From contig NZ_BMVF01000015.1 of the NCBI RefSeq assembly GCF_014650575.1, forward strand, positions 62,001-126,000: 64,000 bases of DNA, in the 5' to 3' direction. The stretch is from Streptomyces naganishii JCM 4654 (GTDB lineage: Bacteria > Actinomycetota > Actinomycetes > Streptomycetales > Streptomycetaceae). Shown here piece after piece: positions 1 to 10,700 of the stretch. The position numbers were made by a program, and so were the translations under genes. The notes beneath the pieces are model-generated. The model made no database searches, had not been told where the DNA came from, and saw nothing but the letters and a program-made list of their open reading frames with translations. The stretch's first letter is position 1, and every line of letters begins with the position of its first letter.

Positions 1-1358
1 CGTTCGACCGGCTCCACCGGGCCGTACGCCCCCAGGTCGGCGGCCAGGGCGCGCGGTGAGCGCGGGCCGAGCGCGGAGCCCGCGATGCGCAGCGCCAGCG
101 GCAGGCCCCCGCACAGTTCGCCGATCCGCTCGGCGGAGTCGGCGTCGTACGGACCGGAGGCGTCCTGGGCGGCCGCGCCCAGCAGCTCCTCGGCGCCCGC
201 CGTGTCCAGCGCCTCCACGGGCAGCTGGTACACCCAGGCCGGCAGGTCGGCGGGCAGTTCGAGCGGCTTGCGGGAGGTGACCAGCACGAGGCTGTCGGAC
301 CGCTCGGGCACCAGGGCCCGTACCTGCTCGGGGTCCGAGGCGTCGTCGAGCACGATCGTCACCGGCAGCCCGGTCAGGTGCTGGTGGTACAGCTCGCCGA
401 GCCGTTTGAGCTGCTGGTCGGGGGAGGAGCGCTCACGGAACAGCAGCTGCTCGCGGGGGGCGCCGAGCCGGTTCAGCAGGTGCAGCAGGGCGTCCCGGGT
501 GGGCAGCGGCGGCTCCTCGGGGCTGTCGCCGCGCAGGTCGACCACGACCGCGCCCCGGAACTGGTCCTTCAGATCGTGGGCCGCCCGCACCGCGAGGGTG
601 CTGCGGCCGGAGCCGGGCGGCCCGTGCAGCACGACCACGGTGGGCCGGGTCTGGGTGCTGGCGCGGGCCGCCTGCACCCACTGCCGGATCCGCGCCATCT
701 CCTGCCGTCGCCCCGCGAACACCCCGACGGCCTCGGGCAGTTGCCCGAACGACTGCTCCAGCACGCTGCGTCTGCGGGCCGCCGCGCTCTTGTCCGTGCC
801 GCGCAGCCGGGGGGCCGCCTTCTTCGGCCCGGTGGACGCGCTGAGCACCCGCTGCTGGTCCAGGAAGGGGCGGATGCCCCGCACCTCCAGCGCGGTGAGC
901 CACTGCAGCCGCAGCTGTTCCGTACCGCCCGGCTGGCCGGCCGCGCCCGCGCGGTGGTGGGCCGCGGGCAGATGCGCCGCCGTCACCTTCGCCACGGTCG
1001 TGGCGGCGCCCACCGCGCCCACGGTGACGCCTGCCCCGACGGCCGTTCCCGTGCCCGTGCCGAGAGCGATGTCGGCCACCACCGCGGTCAGTGCCGCAAC
1101 GGCCGCGACCAGCAGGGGAGTTCCGGCGCCCTCACGGGCGTAGCGCTGGGCGAAGGTGAGCTGTCCGGCGGACGCCTCGTCCAGGGCGCGCGTGTACGCC
1201 TCGTACTCCTCCGCCGCCGGTGCGGCCAGGGTGTCCAGCGCGCCACGCGCCCGGGACAGCAGCACGGCGCCGTCCACCCGTCCGCCGGAGCGCCGCACCT
1301 CCTCCTCCACGGCCCGGGCCAGCAACCGCTCGGCTTCCGCCCGATGCGCGTCCCGCAT
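1..1358 (-). CDS. NB-ARC-like NTPase/regulator, N-terminal part (runs off the window)
   Basis: The leftward reading frame from the ATG at 1358 stays open for 452 codons to the window edge, so the C-terminus is missing. Residues about 85-125 form an Ala/Gly/Val-rich hydrophobic stretch that may be membrane-associated. A P-loop (GPPGSGRST, about residues 246-254) follows, then a Walker B-like LPVTIVLDDAS, a sensor-type LVLVTSRKP and a GLPLALRIAG motif. This order is that of the STAND/NB-ARC ATPases found in AfsR-like regulators and TPR-containing signalling proteins. The family usually carries TPR or other repeats after the NTPase; that part would lie outside the window. The partner or signal is unknown. 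It is divergent from the neighbouring thioredoxin-fold gene, with a 184-bp shared upstream region. Confidence 0.8.
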   Translation of the reverse strand, partial: MRDAHRAEAERLLARAVEEEVRRSGGRVDGAVLLSRARGALDTLAAPAAEEYEAYTRALDEASAGQLTFAQRYAREGAGTPLLVAAVAALTAVVADIALGTGTGTAVGAGVTVGAVGAATTVAKVTAAHLPAAHHRAGAAGQPGGTEQLRLQWLTALEVRGIRPFLDQQRVLSASTGPKKAAPRLRGTDKSAAARRRSVLEQSFGQLPEAVGVFAGRRQEMARIRQWVQAARASTQTRPTVVVLHGPPGSGRSTLAVRAAHDLKDQFRGAVVVDLRGDSPEEPPLPTRDALLHLLNRLGAPREQLLFRERSSPDQQLKRLGELYHQHLTGLPVTIVLDDASDPEQVRALVPERSDSLVLVTSRKPLELPADLPAWVYQLPVEALDTAGAEELLGAAAQDASGPYDADSAERIGELCGGLPLALRIAGSALGPRSPRALAADLGAYGPVEPVE

Positions 1359-1542
1359 GTTCCGTCCCCCTCTGACGCCAACTCCGTTGCCTACGAGTGT
1401 CCTTCGCCGGGGCCCCGAGCGCGAGGGGGCGACGATCAACGTCCGCGCGCGCCGGGGGCGCGCGGGCCTCCCGGCGAGCCGGCGAGGCGGGCCTGTGGTG
1501 ACGTTCCGTGCCCGGCCGGAGCGGGTGAGGCAGGATGGGGGT

Positions 1543-3576
<2,034 letters not shown>

Positions 3577-3594
3577 AGGGGCCCCGTCCGCAGG

Positions 3595-4326
3595 TCAGCC
3601 GCGGTCGGCGTATCCGGCCAGGGCGCGCTCCACGATCGCCTCCAGTTGGTCGTGGTGGGCGCCCTTCCAGTAGGCGCGGCCGCAGTCGGCGCACCGGGCG
3701 AAGACGTCGTAGGTGCGGTGCGTGCCGTGTTCGAGCTGGTCGGCCACCTCGTCCTTGGTGGCCTCCCGCAGCAGGCCGTTGCAGGCGGTGCAGCGGGTCC
3801 AGGGGTCGAGCGCGGGCCGGAACCGGTCGAGGACGTCGTGCAGTTGCTCGTCGGGGCGGGTGCTGTAGACGTAGGCGCCGGCCCACAGTTCGCGGCGGCG
3901 CAGCAGGCCCCGGTCGCGGCTGAGCATGACCCGCTTCTCGGCGGCGGAGCGCGCGGCCAGCGCCGGGTCGCCGATGTCCGTGGACTCGTAGGCCGCGTCG
4001 ACGCCCAGCAGGCGCAGGCGGCGGGCGAGGGTGCCCAGGTGCACGTCGAGCAGGAAGCGCAGCGGAGCGCCGGGCACCCGCTGGGGGCGCTCCACCGCCC
4101 GCACCTCGACCCGCTCCCCGGCGCTCGGGACGTGGGAGACGGGCACCTCGTGGCCGTCGACGAGCAGGGCGCCGGCCTCGGTGAGCGGCACGCCGAGGGA
4201 CTCCACGACGTGGCCGAGGGTCGAGACGCCGTCGGTGGCGACCGCGGTGGCGCCCGAGCGCCGGGAGTGCGGGACGAAAAGGCGCAGGCCGGGGGCGAAC
4301 TCGACGTGGATCTCGGGACCGTTCAC
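3595..4326 (-). CDS. Mut7-C RNase domain protein with N-terminal ubiquitin-like domain
   Basis: A 243-residue protein. Residues about 1-80 look like a ThiS/MoaD-type ubiquitin-fold segment (Mut7-C ubiquitin domain). Residues about 85-240 are the Mut7-C RNase domain, with the PIN-like acidic positions in FLLDVHLGTLARRLRLLGVDA and VMLSRDRGLLRR and a zinc ribbon made by CTACNGLL and CADCGRAYWKG. Such proteins are predicted RNases of unknown substrate. The gene converges on the DUF255 gene (18-bp gap) and lies 34 bp upstream of the end of the TetR gene, in the same direction. Confidence 0.9.
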   Translation of the reverse strand: MNGPEIHVEFAPGLRLFVPHSRRSGATAVATDGVSTLGHVVESLGVPLTEAGALLVDGHEVPVSHVPSAGERVEVRAVERPQRVPGAPLRFLLDVHLGTLARRLRLLGVDAAYESTDIGDPALAARSAAEKRVMLSRDRGLLRRRELWAGAYVYSTRPDEQLHDVLDRFRPALDPWTRCTACNGLLREATKDEVADQLEHGTHRTYDVFARCADCGRAYWKGAHHDQLEAIVERALAGYADRG

Positions 4327-4360
4327 CCGGTCAGGATGTCACGGAAGGGACGGGGACGGC

Positions 4361-5002
4361 TCAGGGTTTCGCGGCGGGAAGGCCGTGCTCCAGGACGTCC
4401 AGGGCGCGGTCCACGAGGCCGCGCAGGTCGTCCTGGAAGCCGTTCTCCGCCCAGTGCAGGTAGGCCTCCAGCAGACCGCCGGTGAGGGACATCGCGTGGA
4501 CGCGCGCCTCCAGGCTGTCCGGGGCGAGGCCCGAGCGCTCGGCGATGGCCTCGCGCAGCATCCGCCCGTTCTCCGACATGCTCTCCGCCATGCGGGAGCG
4601 GACGGCCGGCACCTGGACCGCGAGCTGCGCCCGCGTCCGGACCGTCTCGGGGTCCTCCTCCGTCAGCAGGTCCAGGGCCATGTGGATCACGTGCCGCACC
4701 GAGTCGATCCACGGCTCGCCCGCGGGCCGCGCGCGCAGCTCCTCCAGCATCAGCGGGTCGTACTCGTCCGTGAGGACGATGTCCTCCTTGGTCGGGAAGT
4801 ACCGGAAGACGGTCGACGGCGACACCTCGGCCCGGTCGGCGATCTGCTCGATCGTCGTGGCGTCGTACCCCTGCTCCTTGATCAGCGCGTAGGTCGCCTC
4901 GCGGATCGCCTCGCGGGTCTTGATCTTCTTGCGCTCACGAAGTCCCAGCTGGGGGCGGTCGGCGGGGGAGAAATGGGAACGTGCGGCCGTCATGGCGTTC
5001 AT
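4361..5002 (-). CDS. TetR-family transcriptional regulator
   Basis: A 213-residue regulator. The N-terminal HTH is clear (REAIREATYALIKEQGYDA, then IEQIADRAEVSPSTVFRYF), followed by an all-helical ligand-binding domain. The ATG at 5002 overlaps the stop of the upstream exporter gene by 4 bp (ATGA), so the two are co-transcribed and translationally coupled; a second ATG at 4993 is possible. The usual arrangement for this pair is a repressor that senses a substrate of the pump. A palindrome in the promoter at 6607-6625 is a candidate operator. The exporter itself is now broken, so the regulator may have lost its main target. Confidence 0.92.
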   Translation of the reverse strand: MNAMTAARSHFSPADRPQLGLRERKKIKTREAIREATYALIKEQGYDATTIEQIADRAEVSPSTVFRYFPTKEDIVLTDEYDPLMLEELRARPAGEPWIDSVRHVIHMALDLLTEEDPETVRTRAQLAVQVPAVRSRMAESMSENGRMLREAIAERSGLAPDSLEARVHAMSLTGGLLEAYLHWAENGFQDDLRGLVDRALDVLEHGLPAAKP

Positions 5003-6594
5003 TGTCGGGCATCGGCGGCCGGGGCAGCCATGCCGGGGACGGGCACCTCCCCGGCGGGCGCGGGCTCTCCCTTCGGCAGGAAGGCCGCCGCCAGCAGCGC
5101 GGAGACCAGCGCGGCGGCACCGCAGACGACGAGGACCACGCCCATGCCGTGGACGTAGGCGCTGTCCGCGGAGGCCACCAGACGGGCCGAGCCCAGCCGC
5201 TCGCCGACCAGATGGGCGGCGACCACGGAGTCCCCGGCGGTGCCGGCGGCCCGCGGGGGCAGCCCCGTGACGTCGAGCCGGTCGCGGAAGACGCCCGCGA
5301 GCAGGCTGCCGAGCAGGGCGATGCCGATGGCCGCGCCGACCTGGCGCAGCGTCATGAGCAGCCCCGAGCCGCTGCCGGCCCGGTCGCGGGGCAGGGTGCC
5401 GCGAGCGGCGTCCATGGCGGGCACCACGGCGAACCCGAAGCCGACGCCGGCGACGGAGAGCCACAGCGCGGTGAAGCCGTAGCCGGAGTGGACCGTCGTA
5501 CGGCTGCCGAGCAGCGCGGCGAAGGCCGGCACCACCAGGCCCGCGCTCACCACCGCGCGGGAGCCGAACCGCGCGACGACCGGCTGGGCGCCCCGCGTGG
5601 CGAGCATCAGGCCGCCCGTCATCGGCAGCAGCCGCAGACCGGTGCCGAAGGCGTCCTGGCCGAGGACGGCCTGGAGGTACGGGGGCAGCACGAACAGCAG
5701 CCCGGACAGGACGAACATCACCAGGGTCGCGGCGAGCGTGTTGAACAGGAAGCCGCGCCGGGCCAGCAGCGTCATGTCGAGCATCGGGCGCACGGCCCGC
5801 CGCTCGCGCAGCACCAGCACGGTGAGCAGCACCGCGGCCGCGCCGCACATGGCCACCACCAGGCCGTCGCCCCAGCCGCGGCCGGGCGCCTCGATGATCG
5901 CGTAGACGAGGGCGCCGAGGCCGGTCGCGGTGAGCGCCGTGGACAGGGCGTCGACCCTGGGGGAGGCGGGGTCCCTGGTCTCCGGGAGCAGGAAGGCGCA
6001 GGCGGCGATGCCGAGCGCGGCCATCGGCACGTTGACGAGGAAGACCGAGCCCCACCAGAAGTGGTCCAGCAGCCAGCCGCCGATGATCGGGCCGAGCGGC
6101 AGGCCGAGCGCGGAGGCGGCCGAGATGACGCCGACGGCCTTGGTGCGCTCCTCGGGTCCGAAGAGCGAGGCCAGCACGGACAGCGCGAGCGGGGTGACCA
6201 GGGCCCCGCCGACGCCCATGAACGCGCGGGCCGCGATCACCCAGTTCACGTCCCCGGCCAGCGCGCCGGCAAGCGAACCGGCGAGGAAGACCGCGAGTCC
6301 GGCCATCAGCACCCGCCGCCGTCCGAACCGGTCGCCGAGCAGTCCGGCGGGCAGCATCAGCGCGGCGAAGACGACCACGTACGCGTCCGCCATCCTCCCC
6401 CCGTGCTAAACGCCTGGGGGGACCCCCAGCTGCTGGCCGGTGGTGGCGCCCAGTTCGCCGGCCATGGTCGGCAGCGCCACGTTGAGGATCGTCATGTCGA
6501 AGCCGAGCGTGAGCATGCTCGCGACCAGGGCGCCGAGGGCCCACCAGCGGCGGGGGTCGCGCCGGGTGTCCTGGAGCTCAGTGAGAGTAACCAT
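4999..6594 (-). pseudogene. MFS drug exporter (DHA2/EmrB-QacA type), interrupted by an in-frame stop
   Basis: The 5' piece (6406-6594, 62 codons) encodes the start and first membrane span (WWALGALVASMLTLGFDMTI, then LNVALPTMAGELGATTGQ). The 3' piece (4999-6393) resumes with MADAYVVVFAALMLPAGLLG and continues through DRFGRRRVL and the remaining spans of a 14-span exporter. Both pieces are in the same frame. Between them, where the family normally has a short LQW-type stretch, lies a C/G-run palindrome (6394-6428) carrying a TAG stop. The downstream piece could restart at its own ATG behind a G-rich run, but that ATG is almost adjacent to the run and the product would lack the first span. I call it a pseudogene, with a residual chance of a functional truncated pump. 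Confidence 0.8.
6394..6428. repeat. Short palindromic element inside the MFS gene
   Basis: Read leftward, the element is a G run and C run (GGGGGTCCCCCC), a 13-base core and a closing GGGGGGAGG. The outer layout matches the element at 55667-55725 and the GC-rich palindromes dispersed through Streptomyces genomes. It places a TAG in the exporter frame without changing the frame. Confidence 0.6.
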
Positions 6595-6600
6595 GAAATG

Positions 6601-6631
6601 AAAGTAGCTCTCAAAATCTAGAGACTGTCAA
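6601..6631 (-). promoter_or_regulatory. Promoter of the exporter-TetR operon with a candidate operator
   Basis: On the minus strand a perfect TTGACA (6631-6626) is followed, 19 bases on, by TACTTT (6606-6601), and the ATG at 6594 lies only 6 bases beyond. Transcription would therefore begin at or next to the start codon, giving a leaderless mRNA. The spacer holds an inverted repeat CTCT-N8-AGAG (about 6608-6623), placed where a TetR repressor would block polymerase. Confidence 0.5.
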
Positions 6632-6708
6632 TCACTATGGACTACCGGCACATGAAAAATGGCCACGGCTCGTGCGAGCCGTGGCCACCGGGAGGCGGTC
6701 GGGGGGCG

Positions 6709-7422
6709 TTACGCGTGCTGGTATGCCACCAGGGAGATGCCGACGTAGTGCACGACGAAGGCCGCCAGCGTCAAGGAGTGGAAGACCTCGTGGAAGCCGA
6801 ACCAGCGCGGGGAGGGGTTGGGTCGCTTGATGCCGTAGACGACGCCGCCCGCGCTGTAGAGCAGGCCGCCGACGACCACCAGGACCAGCACCGCGATGCC
6901 GCCGGCGTGCATGAAGTCCGGCAGGAAGAAGACGGCCGCCCAGCCCATCGCGATGTAGCAGGGGGTGTAGAGCCAGCGGGGCGCGCCGACCCAGAAGACC
7001 CGGAAGACGATGCCCGCGGCCGCGGCGGCCCAGATGCCCCACAGGAGCCACTGGCCCTTCGCGCCGGGCAGGAGCAGCAGGGTGAGCGGGGTGTAGGTGC
7101 CCGCGATGATCAGGAAGATGTTCGCGTGGTCGAGCCTGCGCAGCAGTCCGCCGGCCCGCGGGCCCCAGTTCCCGCGGTGGTACAGCGCGCTGACGCCGAA
7201 CAGCAGGCAGGCGGTGAGGACGTAGATCCCGCAGGCGACCCGCCCGCGGGTGGAGTCGGCGAGCGCGGTGAGCACCAGACCCGCGACGAGCACGGCCGGG
7301 AACATTCCGAGGTGCAGCCAGCCGCGCAGCTTCGGCTTGATGGGGTGCGGCAGGGAGAGCGCCTCCGGACCGCGGCCGGCGGCCGGCGTGTCCAAGGGCG
7401 CGTCGGAGGCGGACGCAGTCAT
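6709..7422 (-). CDS. TrhA/hemolysin III family integral membrane protein (PAQR-like)
   Basis: A 237-residue, seven-span membrane protein. Conserved marks are the early KPKLRGWLHLG, GVSALYHRGNW with the metal-site His, LDHANIFLIIAGTYTPLTLL, and the C-terminal FGFHEVFHSLTLAAFVVHYVG with the two further His of the PAQR metal site. Family members affect membrane energetics and lipid homeostasis; a haemolysin role is only historical. The ATG at 7422 was chosen because homologues start about here. An upstream ATG at 7521 would add 33 residues without family resemblance. It is divergent from pckG across about 290 bp. Confidence 0.88.
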   Translation of the reverse strand: MTASASDAPLDTPAAGRGPEALSLPHPIKPKLRGWLHLGMFPAVLVAGLVLTALADSTRGRVACGIYVLTACLLFGVSALYHRGNWGPRAGGLLRRLDHANIFLIIAGTYTPLTLLLLPGAKGQWLLWGIWAAAAAGIVFRVFWVGAPRWLYTPCYIAMGWAAVFFLPDFMHAGGIAVLVLVVVGGLLYSAGGVVYGIKRPNPSPRWFGFHEVFHSLTLAAFVVHYVGISLVAYQHA

Positions 7423-7711
7423 GGCCGCATGGTACCTACGCGTCCGTAAGTCGGCTGTGAGTACCTCCCGATGATCGTTGCCGACGCGGCCGAACGCAAA
7501 AAGTCCTTCAGTCGAACTCAACGTGGACGCAAAGAATCACGGAAACCGTGGGATTCCTCACGCTGCTCACCTGTGCGGCCCTCTGGACAGATGCGCACAG
7601 GAGTCGGATGATCAAATGAGTGCGGTCGGCACCGGATGAGCGGCTACGAAGCATCCGGGTCGCAGCCCCCACGGGGCGACAAGACAAGAAACCCCTCATT
7701 TAGGAGCAATC

Positions 7712-9535
7712 GTGGCGCGCGACATCGCGGCTCCCCCCGTCATCCCCACCAACCATCAGGACCTGATCTCGTGGGTGAACGAGATCGCCGAACTGACGCA
7801 GCCGGACAACGTGGTCTGGTGTGACGGATCCGAGGCCGAGTACGAGCGACTGTGCGAGGAGCTCGTCGCGAAGGGCACCTTCAAGAAGCTCGACCCGATC
7901 AAGCGCCCCAACTCCTACTACGCGGCCTCCGACCCCTCGGACGTGGCCCGCGTGGAGGACCGGACGTTCATCTGCTCCGAGAAGGAGGAGGACGCCGGCC
8001 CCACCAACAACTGGAAGGCGCCCGCCGAGATGCGGGAGATCTTCTCCGGTGACAAAGGCCTGTTCCGCGGCTCCATGAAGGGCCGCACGATGTACGTCGT
8101 CCCGTTCTGCATGGGCCCCCTCGGCTCCCCGCTGTCCGCGATCGGCGTGGAGATCACCGACTCCGCCTACGTCGCCGTCTCCATGCGCACCATGACCCGC
8201 ATGGGACAGCCGGTCCTGGACGAGCTCGGCGACAGCGGCTTCTTCGTCAAGGCCGTCCACACCCTCGGCGCCCCGCTGGAGCCGGGCCAGGAGGACGTGC
8301 CCTGGCCGTGCAACTCCACCAAGTACATCTCGCACTTCCCCGAGGACCGCGAGATCTGGTCCTACGGCTCCGGCTACGGCGGCAACGCCCTGCTCGGCAA
8401 GAAGTGCTACGCCCTGCGCATCGCCTCCGTCATGGCCCGCGACGAGGGCTGGCTGGCCGAGCACATGCTGATCCTCAAGCTCACCCCGCCCACCGGCGAG
8501 TCCAAGTACGTCGCCGCCGCCTTCCCGAGCGCCTGCGGCAAGACCAACCTCGCCATGCTGGAGCCGACGATCTCCGGCTGGACGGTGGAGACCATCGGCG
8601 ACGACATCGCGTGGATGCGGTTCGGCGAGGACGGCCGCCTGTACGCGATCAACCCCGAGGCCGGCTTCTTCGGCGTCGCCCCCGGCACCGGCGAGCACAC
8701 CAACGCCAACGCCATGAAGACCCTGTGGGGCAACTCGGTCTTCACCAACGTCGCGCTCACCGACGACAACGACGTCTGGTGGGAGGGCATGACGCAGGAG
8801 ACCCCGGCCCACCTGACCGACTGGAAGGGCAACTCCTGGACCCCCGAGTCCGGTACGCCCGCCGCGCACCCCAACGCCCGCTTCACCACGCCCGCTTCGC
8901 AGTGCCCGATCATCGCGCCGGAGTGGGAGAGCCCGAAGGGCGTGCCGATCTCGGCGATCCTCTTCGGCGGCCGCCGGGCCAGCGCGGTGCCCCTGGTGAC
9001 CGAGTCCTTCGACTGGAACCACGGCGTCTTCCTGGGCGCCAACGTCGCCTCCGAGAAGACCGCGGCCGCCGAGGGCAAGGTCGGCGAGCTGCGCCGCGAC
9101 CCCTTCGCCATGCTGCCGTTCTGCGGCTACAACATGGGCGACTACATGGGTCACTGGATCGAGGTCGGCAAGGACAAGGACCAGTCCAAGCTGCCGAAGA
9201 TCTACTACGTCAACTGGTTCCGCAAGAACGACGAGGGCAAGTTCGTCTGGCCCGGGTTCGGCGAGAACAGCCGCGTGCTGAAGTGGATCGTCGAGCGCCT
9301 GGACGGCAAGGCGGAGGGCGTGGAGACCCCGATCGGCGTGCTGCCGACCCGGGAGGCCCTGGACACCGACGGACTGGACCTGTCCGAGTCCGACCTGGAC
9401 TTCCTGCTCACCGTCGACAAGGACGTGTGGCGCGAGGAGGCCGCCCTGGTCCCCGAGCACCTCAACACCTTCGGCGACCACACGCCCAAGGAGCTGTGGG
9501 ACCAGTACCACGCGCTCGTCGAGCGCCTGGGCTGA
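7712..9535 (+). CDS. pckG: Phosphoenolpyruvate carboxykinase (GTP)
   Basis: A 607-residue enzyme that converts oxaloacetate plus GTP to phosphoenolpyruvate, GDP and CO2, the entry step of gluconeogenesis. It is the GTP-type family by length and by its P-loop FPSACGKTNLAML (with the reactive Cys), together with FGGRRASAVPLV, FCGYNMGDYMGHW and NWFRKNDEGKFVWPGFGEN. The GTG start at 7712 has an AGGAGC ribosome site 5 bases upstream. The 289-bp leader has a small hairpin (CACGG-AAA-CCGTG, 7538-7550) but no promoter I could fix. A strong terminator follows at 9688-9725. Confidence 0.97.
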   Translation: MARDIAAPPVIPTNHQDLISWVNEIAELTQPDNVVWCDGSEAEYERLCEELVAKGTFKKLDPIKRPNSYYAASDPSDVARVEDRTFICSEKEEDAGPTNNWKAPAEMREIFSGDKGLFRGSMKGRTMYVVPFCMGPLGSPLSAIGVEITDSAYVAVSMRTMTRMGQPVLDELGDSGFFVKAVHTLGAPLEPGQEDVPWPCNSTKYISHFPEDREIWSYGSGYGGNALLGKKCYALRIASVMARDEGWLAEHMLILKLTPPTGESKYVAAAFPSACGKTNLAMLEPTISGWTVETIGDDIAWMRFGEDGRLYAINPEAGFFGVAPGTGEHTNANAMKTLWGNSVFTNVALTDDNDVWWEGMTQETPAHLTDWKGNSWTPESGTPAAHPNARFTTPASQCPIIAPEWESPKGVPISAILFGGRRASAVPLVTESFDWNHGVFLGANVASEKTAAAEGKVGELRRDPFAMLPFCGYNMGDYMGHWIEVGKDKDQSKLPKIYYVNWFRKNDEGKFVWPGFGENSRVLKWIVERLDGKAEGVETPIGVLPTREALDTDGLDLSESDLDFLLTVDKDVWREEAALVPEHLNTFGDHTPKELWDQYHALVERLG

Positions 9536-9687
9536 CCCTCAGGGCCCCGTCCCGCCCCGGGCCCCGTCCCGCCCAGGGCCCCGTCCTGACCCGCCCCGGG
9601 CCCGGACGGGCCCGCTCCAGCTCCGCGGCCGGCCGCGACTTGCCCTGACCTGCGACGTCGCTCCGGCCGGCCGCGGCGTCAACCCAG

Positions 9688-9725
9688 GAGGCCGGGTGCG
9701 CACAACGGCGTGCGCACCCGGCCTC
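9688..9725 (+). terminator. Strong hairpin after pckG
   Basis: A perfect 16-bp stem (GAGGCCGGGTGCGCAC, 9688-9703; complement 9710-9725) with a 6-base loop and no long T run, the usual form in Streptomyces. Confidence 0.8.
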
Positions 9726-9788
9726 TTCGGTGTGGCCGGCCCGGCTCCGGGTACCCGGGGGTCCTCCAGGTGAAGGAGTGATGAGGGC

Positions 9789-9965
9789 ATGGCTGGAGAC
9801 GGTGACTTCTACACCCGGGACCGCCCGGACCGGACGGACCTGACCGAGGACCGCCCACGCGGCGGCGGCCCGGATGAGCCGCACAGCCGGGGCACATGGC
9901 CCGTATGGCTGATCGTCCTGCTGGTCGTGGTGGTGTTCGTGGTCGTGGTGGTGCTGCTCGGCTGA
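9789..9965 (+). CDS. Small tail-anchored membrane protein
   Basis: A 58-residue ORF. The first 35 residues are hydrophilic and rich in Asp, Arg, Pro and Gly. Residues 38-58 form a single, extremely Val/Leu-rich membrane span ending at the C-terminus (WPVWLIVLLVVVVFVVVVV). An AAGGAG site lies 10 bases before the ATG. I do not recognise the family. The clean topology and ribosome site argue that it is real, and similar small membrane proteins are common in Streptomyces. Confidence 0.6.
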   Translation: MAGDGDFYTRDRPDRTDLTEDRPRGGGPDEPHSRGTWPVWLIVLLVVVVFVVVVVLLG

Positions 9966-9975
9966 CGGCCGCCGG

Positions 9976-10569
9976 TCAGCGGGCGCAGGTCCCGTTGCCG
10001 GCCAGCGCCCGTTCCAGCAGCAGCGTGTCGAGCCAGCGGCCGTGCTTGTATCCGACGGCGGTCAGCCGTCCCGCGTCCGCGAAGCCGAAGCGGCGGTGCA
10101 GGGCGAGCGAGGCCGCACCTGAGGCTCCCGGGGCCGAAGCGCCGGGGCGCTCCTCGGAGGGCCCGGAGCCGGAGTCGTCCTCGGCGGGCAGCGCGACGAC
10201 CGCGATCATCCGCCGCGCCCCCGCCCGCTCGCACCCCTCGATCAGCCCGCCCAGCAGCGCGCCGCCGAGCCCGCGCCCGGTGGCCCCCGGGGCGAGGTAC
10301 ACGGTGTCCTCCACGGTGTGCCGGTACGCCGGCTTGGGCCGCCATGGCCCGGCGTACGCGAACCCGAGCACCTGCCCGGCCTCCTCGGCGACGAGGAACG
10401 GCAGCCCGCGCGCGGTGAGTTCGCCGTGACGCAGCTCCCAGTCCTCCAGGGAGCGCGGCACCTCGTCGAACGTGGCGACGCTGTGCAGGACGTAGTGCCG
10501 GTATATGGCGGCGACGGCGGTGAGGTCGGCGCGGGCCGCGGGGCGCACCGTGGCGGTGGAGTCGGTCAC
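9976..10569 (-). CDS. GNAT acetyltransferase, phosphinothricin-acetyltransferase-like
   Basis: A 197-residue protein of the Pat/Bar/YncA branch: an early RPAARADLTAVAAIYRHYV, then VLGFAYAGPWRPKPAYRHTVEDTVYL, the acetyl-CoA loop GATGRGLGGALLGGLI, and a C-terminal FGFADAGRLTAVGYKHGRW. A Ser/Pro/Gly/Glu-rich insertion of about 25 residues interrupts the domain where relatives run directly from the VVAL strand into the following helix; it is probably an exposed loop. The natural substrate is unknown and resistance to phosphinothricin should not be assumed. The start is GTG. Confidence 0.88.
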   Translation of the reverse strand: MTDSTATVRPAARADLTAVAAIYRHYVLHSVATFDEVPRSLEDWELRHGELTARGLPFLVAEEAGQVLGFAYAGPWRPKPAYRHTVEDTVYLAPGATGRGLGGALLGGLIEGCERAGARRMIAVVALPAEDDSGSGPSEERPGASAPGASGAASLALHRRFGFADAGRLTAVGYKHGRWLDTLLLERALAGNGTCAR

Positions 10570-10620
10570 GGCTCCATCCTCGCCGGGACGGCCGGGCCGC
10601 GGGCGGCGGGGTCCATGGCG

Positions 10621-10658
10621 CCCGGTCCGCGCGTCGCTGCGGGTGCACGCGGACCGGG
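10621..10658 (-). terminator. Hairpin between the helical-protein and GNAT genes
   Basis: Perfect 11-bp arms (CCCGGTCCGCG and its complement) around a 16-base loop. It separates two leftward genes and may limit read-through into the GNAT gene. Confidence 0.45.
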
Positions 10659-10676
10659 GCCGTTTTAGGGGTCGCT

Positions 10677-10699
10677 CCCTGATCGGGGGTGGATCAGGG
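10677..10699 (-). terminator. Hairpin just downstream of the helical-protein gene
   Basis: 8-bp arms CCCTGATC/GATCAGGG around a 7-base loop, directly after the stop of the leftward gene ending at 10701. Confidence 0.5.
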
Positions 10700-10700
10700 G

